Positions 62,002 through 64,000 of a stretch of DNA of 64,000 nt are shown piece after piece. Under the pieces are notes generated by a model that made no database searches, was not told where the DNA came from, and saw only the letters and a list, made by a program, of their open reading frames with translations. The position numbers and the translations under genes were made by a program. Where the stretch lies: the NCBI RefSeq assembly GCF_000508165.1, contig NZ_AYOZ01000001.1, forward strand, positions 405,042 to 469,041. Direction: 5' to 3'. The stretch comes from Marinomonas profundimaris. GTDB taxonomy: Bacteria; Pseudomonadota; Gammaproteobacteria; Pseudomonadales; Marinomonadaceae. Position 1 is the stretch's first letter. The number at the start of each line of letters is the position of its first letter.

Positions 62002-62235
62002 ATGAGTAATTTATCAAAACGTTCAACGGTCTACTTTGAACCCGCTATCCATCAGGCGTTAAAAATGCGAGCGGCATCATCCGATGTTTCTGTTTCTGAG
62101 CTCATAGACGAAGCGGTGCGTTTGCTTATGAGAGAAGATCAAGAAGATCTTGCGGCCATATCAGAACGAGTAAATGAGCCAGAAGTAACGTATGAAGTTT
62201 TTCTAAACGAGCTGAAAGCGAATGGCAAAATATAA
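62002..62235 (+). CDS. Ribbon-helix-helix antitoxin
   Basis: 77 residues. The N-terminal RHH DNA-binding pattern 'KRSTVYFEPAIHQALKMRAASSDVSVSELIDEAVRLLM' is followed by an acidic toxin-binding tail. GAGGTG lies before the ATG. The stop overlaps the toxin gene by 14 bases. Represses its promoter via the palindrome upstream. Confidence 0.88.
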   Translation: MSNLSKRSTVYFEPAIHQALKMRAASSDVSVSELIDEAVRLLMREDQEDLAAISERVNEPEVTYEVFLNELKANGKI

Positions 62236-62485
62236 AATTTCTTTTAAAAAGTCAGTTGGCAAAGATTTTAAGAATATTCCTAAAAAAGACGTACCCAAGA
62301 TACTTCAAAAGATTGAAAGTCTTGCAGACAACCCAAGAGCAGAAGGCTGTATCAAGCTATCGGGTTTAGATAATTACCGCGTAAGGCAAGGTTTATATCG
62401 GATCATCTATGAGATAAGAGATGACGTATTGATCATAAATGTTATTAAAGTCGCACACAGACCTTCAGTATATAAAAACAATTAG
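62222..62485 (+). CDS. RelE-family toxin
   Basis: 87 residues. 'YKISFKKSVGKDFKNIPKKD', 'RAEGCIKLSGLDNYRVRQGLYRIIYEIRDDVLIINVIKVAHR' are characteristic of RelE mRNA interferases, with the basic residues and the C-terminal 'RPSVYK' expected. Overlaps its antitoxin by 14 bases. Confidence 0.9.
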   Translation: MAKYKISFKKSVGKDFKNIPKKDVPKILQKIESLADNPRAEGCIKLSGLDNYRVRQGLYRIIYEIRDDVLIINVIKVAHRPSVYKNN

Positions 62486-62550
62486 TCTTGCTCTTAGTTT
62501 TTTCCTTGCTCCACGTCAATCAACAAAATACCTCGCGTACAAACTTACAC

Positions 62551-62584
62551 GTAGGGCACGATAAGCGGAGCGTAATCTGCCGCG
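62551..62584. repeat. REP-like repeat (gtagggcacgataagcggag...)
   Basis: gtagggcacgataagcggag followed by cgtaatctgccgcg is an imperfect palindrome of the common GTAGGG-CG-ATAAGC...CG-AATC type. It lies in the 506-base non-coding stretch between the RelE toxin and the KAP gene. The part 62585-62916 contains nothing I can name. Confidence 0.5.
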
Positions 62585-62916
62585 AAAGCGAAGCTTTCTT
62601 TTTTGTTTATCTTGCTGGTGTGTCTGGGAGTAAAGTGACAAAACGGCTTCGCATCCTGCTGCAATGTGACAATAGCAGTTAGCGTTAGCAGACGGAGAGG
62701 TCAGAGTATAAAAACAGATCAGTTCATAAGGTCTGAGGGAATAGCTTGCCTAGCGGATTAAATCACGCTACAAAAGAGCAAATAAAGAACCAACATAGCG
62801 GCGATCAAAGACGATCTGAAGCGGCATAGTCCAGACAGACGTTGGTATTGAGCGAGTTATATAACAGGGAAGTCCTACCATGAAAAAAGCAAATCCCCTA
62901 TATAGACAACGCAGCC

Positions 62917-62973
62917 GTTCAACAGTGGGTTATAGCCGCAGCTACGCTGCCGTATAACCCTTAATTGTTAGAT
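62917..62973. other. attC-like site before the KAP gene
   Basis: 57 bases from GTTCAAC (fits RYYYAAC) to GTTAGAT (fits GTTRRRY). Between them gggttatagccgcagc (62927-62942) pairs with gctgccgtataaccc (62946-62960) with one bulge. Size and end motifs suit a minimal attC, and the KAP gene starts 18 bases later, as cassette genes do. Confidence 0.55.
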
Positions 62974-62991
62974 TCTTCTCAGGGAACTCGT

Positions 62992-63984
62992 ATGGAATCA
63001 AAAGATTTACACGGATTCGCTTCTGATAGACCAATTACAAAAGTGGAAGATGACTTGTTAGGTCGTTCAGGCTTTTCCACCGACTTGGCAGATGCGATGG
63101 CAAGTTGGCATGGAAACGATAGCTTGGTAGTAGCCTTACATGGTGACTGGGGATCAGGGAAATCTTCAATTAAAAATATGGCTCTTTCTCGGCTAGAGGC
63201 AATTACCGAAGACAAACCGGATATCATTCAGTTTTCTCCATGGGAGTGGGCTGCACAAGAAAAAATAACCGCTTCTTTTTTTCAAGAAATATCAAAATCA
63301 ATAGGTCGCAAAGATAAAAGTAAGTCAGGGAAAAAATTAGCGGTCACCCTTAAAAAGTATGGTCGTTATCTAAATACGGGTGAGACGGTAGTCGAAGGTC
63401 TTTCTACGGCCCTTCCTACACTATTCATTCTTGCAACGCTTGTTGGAGTTGGCGGAAACTTTTCCAACGAAGCTTGGGTCAACAACGCTAGTACCTTTAT
63501 GTTACTTGTTTTAGGTGGTTGGGCTGCAACATTGAAGTGGGGAAAAGGTTTTCTTGAGAAATTAAGTGGCAATGTTGAGGAAACTGCAAAGGAAAAAGAA
63601 CAGAGTTTGAGCGATATAAGGCAGGAGTTAACAGCTTTGTTGCTAAAGCGAAAAGGCCCCTTGATCGTAGTAATGGATGACTTAGATAGGCTGACATCTT
63701 CTCAATTAAGGATGGTTTTTCAGCTAATAAAAGCAAATTTAGAATTCCCGAATGTAGTGTTCCTTCTTCTATTTCAACGAGATCTAGTAGAAGATAAAAT
63801 GAATGATGGCATGCAACTAGGTCGCGATTATTTAGAAAAAATAATCCAAGTGCCTTTTGATATTCCTCAAATAGAAACCACACGACTTCACAGCTTATTA
63901 TTCAACAAGCTAGACAAAATCATCGAGCAAGATAAATCAGCGTCAAATATGTTTGACTCCGGTCGGTGGGGTGTAGTGGCATAG
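62992..63984 (+). pseudogene. KAP-family P-loop NTPase, interrupted
   Basis: About 330 residues from the ATG at 62992 (AGGGA upstream). Walker A 'LHGDWGSGKSSIKNM', KAP-specific 'IQFSPWEWAAQEKI', two inserted membrane helices ('STALPTLFILATLVGVGG', 'STFMLLVLGGWAATLKW'), Walker B 'LIVVMDDLDRLTSSQ' and 'YLEKIIQVPFDIP'. The family is usually 500-700 residues; here the frame breaks after 'MFDSGRWG' where homologues continue. The break coincides with a TGTAGTGG sequence resembling an insertion-sequence end. KAP NTPases include phage-exclusion protein PifA. Confidence 0.8.
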
Positions 63985-64000
63985 TTAATTTGGCCATCTA
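63972..64000. mobile_element. Possible insertion-sequence end truncating the KAP gene
   Basis: TGTAGTGGCATAGTTAATTT continuing to the window edge. It begins with TG exactly where KAP coding similarity stops and resembles terminal repeats of IS3-type elements (TGTAGTGG...TTTGGCCA). The transposase would lie outside the window, so identity cannot be proved here. Confidence 0.4.

Noticed and set aside
62700..62910. Remnant of a group II intron next to the attC-like site
   Set aside because: Such introns do occur at attC sites, but I found no domain V hairpin, no consensus ends and no reverse transcriptase.
1..64000. CRISPR array, prophage, integron integrase, tRNA or rRNA gene
   Set aside because: No regularly spaced repeats, phage structural genes, tyrosine recombinase of the IntI type, or RNA gene signatures were found on either strand.

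Overview
The window looks like chromosome of a marine, heterotrophic gammaproteobacterium of the Oceanospirillales type, most likely Marinomonas or a close relative. This is inferred from gene content (glycine betaine demethylation genes, a complete oxidative purine route, 2-hydroxycarboxylate transport), Fur boxes and moderate GC; no rRNA or marker gene is present to prove it. No tRNA, rRNA, CRISPR array or complete insertion sequence was seen.

Layout. 0-2.7 kb: leftward 2-hydroxycarboxylate (citrate/malate type) transporter followed by a CitA/DcuS-like sensor kinase cut by the window edge. 3.0-6.6 kb: leftward phosphorelay operon of a PAS-PAS histidine kinase, a stand-alone receiver and a REC-GGDEF-EAL protein. 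7.2-13.5 kb: soxBDAG-purU, tetrameric sarcosine oxidase with formyl-THF deformylase. 13.5-15.9 kb: a LysR regulator divergent from a YqcI/YcgG (GntA-like) protein and a LysE-type exporter. 16-21 kb: an unknown small protein, quinone-type D-lactate dehydrogenase, a HigBA-like toxin-antitoxin pair and an M32 carboxypeptidase.

20.9-23.7 kb is accessory DNA: intergenic repeats, then what reads as integron gene cassettes without an integrase. These hold a KilA-N protein and a two-gene cassette with a C-terminal three-helix membrane protein, each ending in an attC-like palindrome. 23.8-28.8 kb: RNase Z, an unlisted 50-residue protein, a Phd/RelE pair, glyoxalase I, a MYG1-like nuclease, a decayed fragment of a second M32 carboxypeptidase and an M48 lipoprotein protease. 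29-32.4 kb: a 7TM-DISM diguanylate cyclase and a VC0807-type membrane protein.

32.8-40.7 kb: an eight-gene operon matching the Pseudomonas dimethylglycine locus (M19 dipeptidase, DUF5943 protein, dgcA, dgcB, etfA, etfB, small protein). It supplies sarcosine to the sox operon 20 kb upstream; gbcAB and glyA are not in the window. 40.9-43.1 kb: a Fur-box siderophore-type binding protein and aldose epimerase. 43.3-57.3 kb: purine catabolism, with xdhABC (to urate), hpxO, uraH and uraD (urate to allantoin), a nucleobase deaminase and an NMT1-type ABC importer likely to feed it. A LysE/MocR pair and a Fur-box small gene sit inside this region.

57.4-64 kb is accessory again: an unknown lipoprotein, a 614-residue protein with a C-terminal PD-(D/E)XK nuclease signature, a MmcQ/YjbR protein, an RHH/RelE pair, another attC-like site, and a KAP P-loop NTPase that appears interrupted by the end of an insertion sequence at the right edge. 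The two accessory segments are the best places to look for undescribed defence functions.
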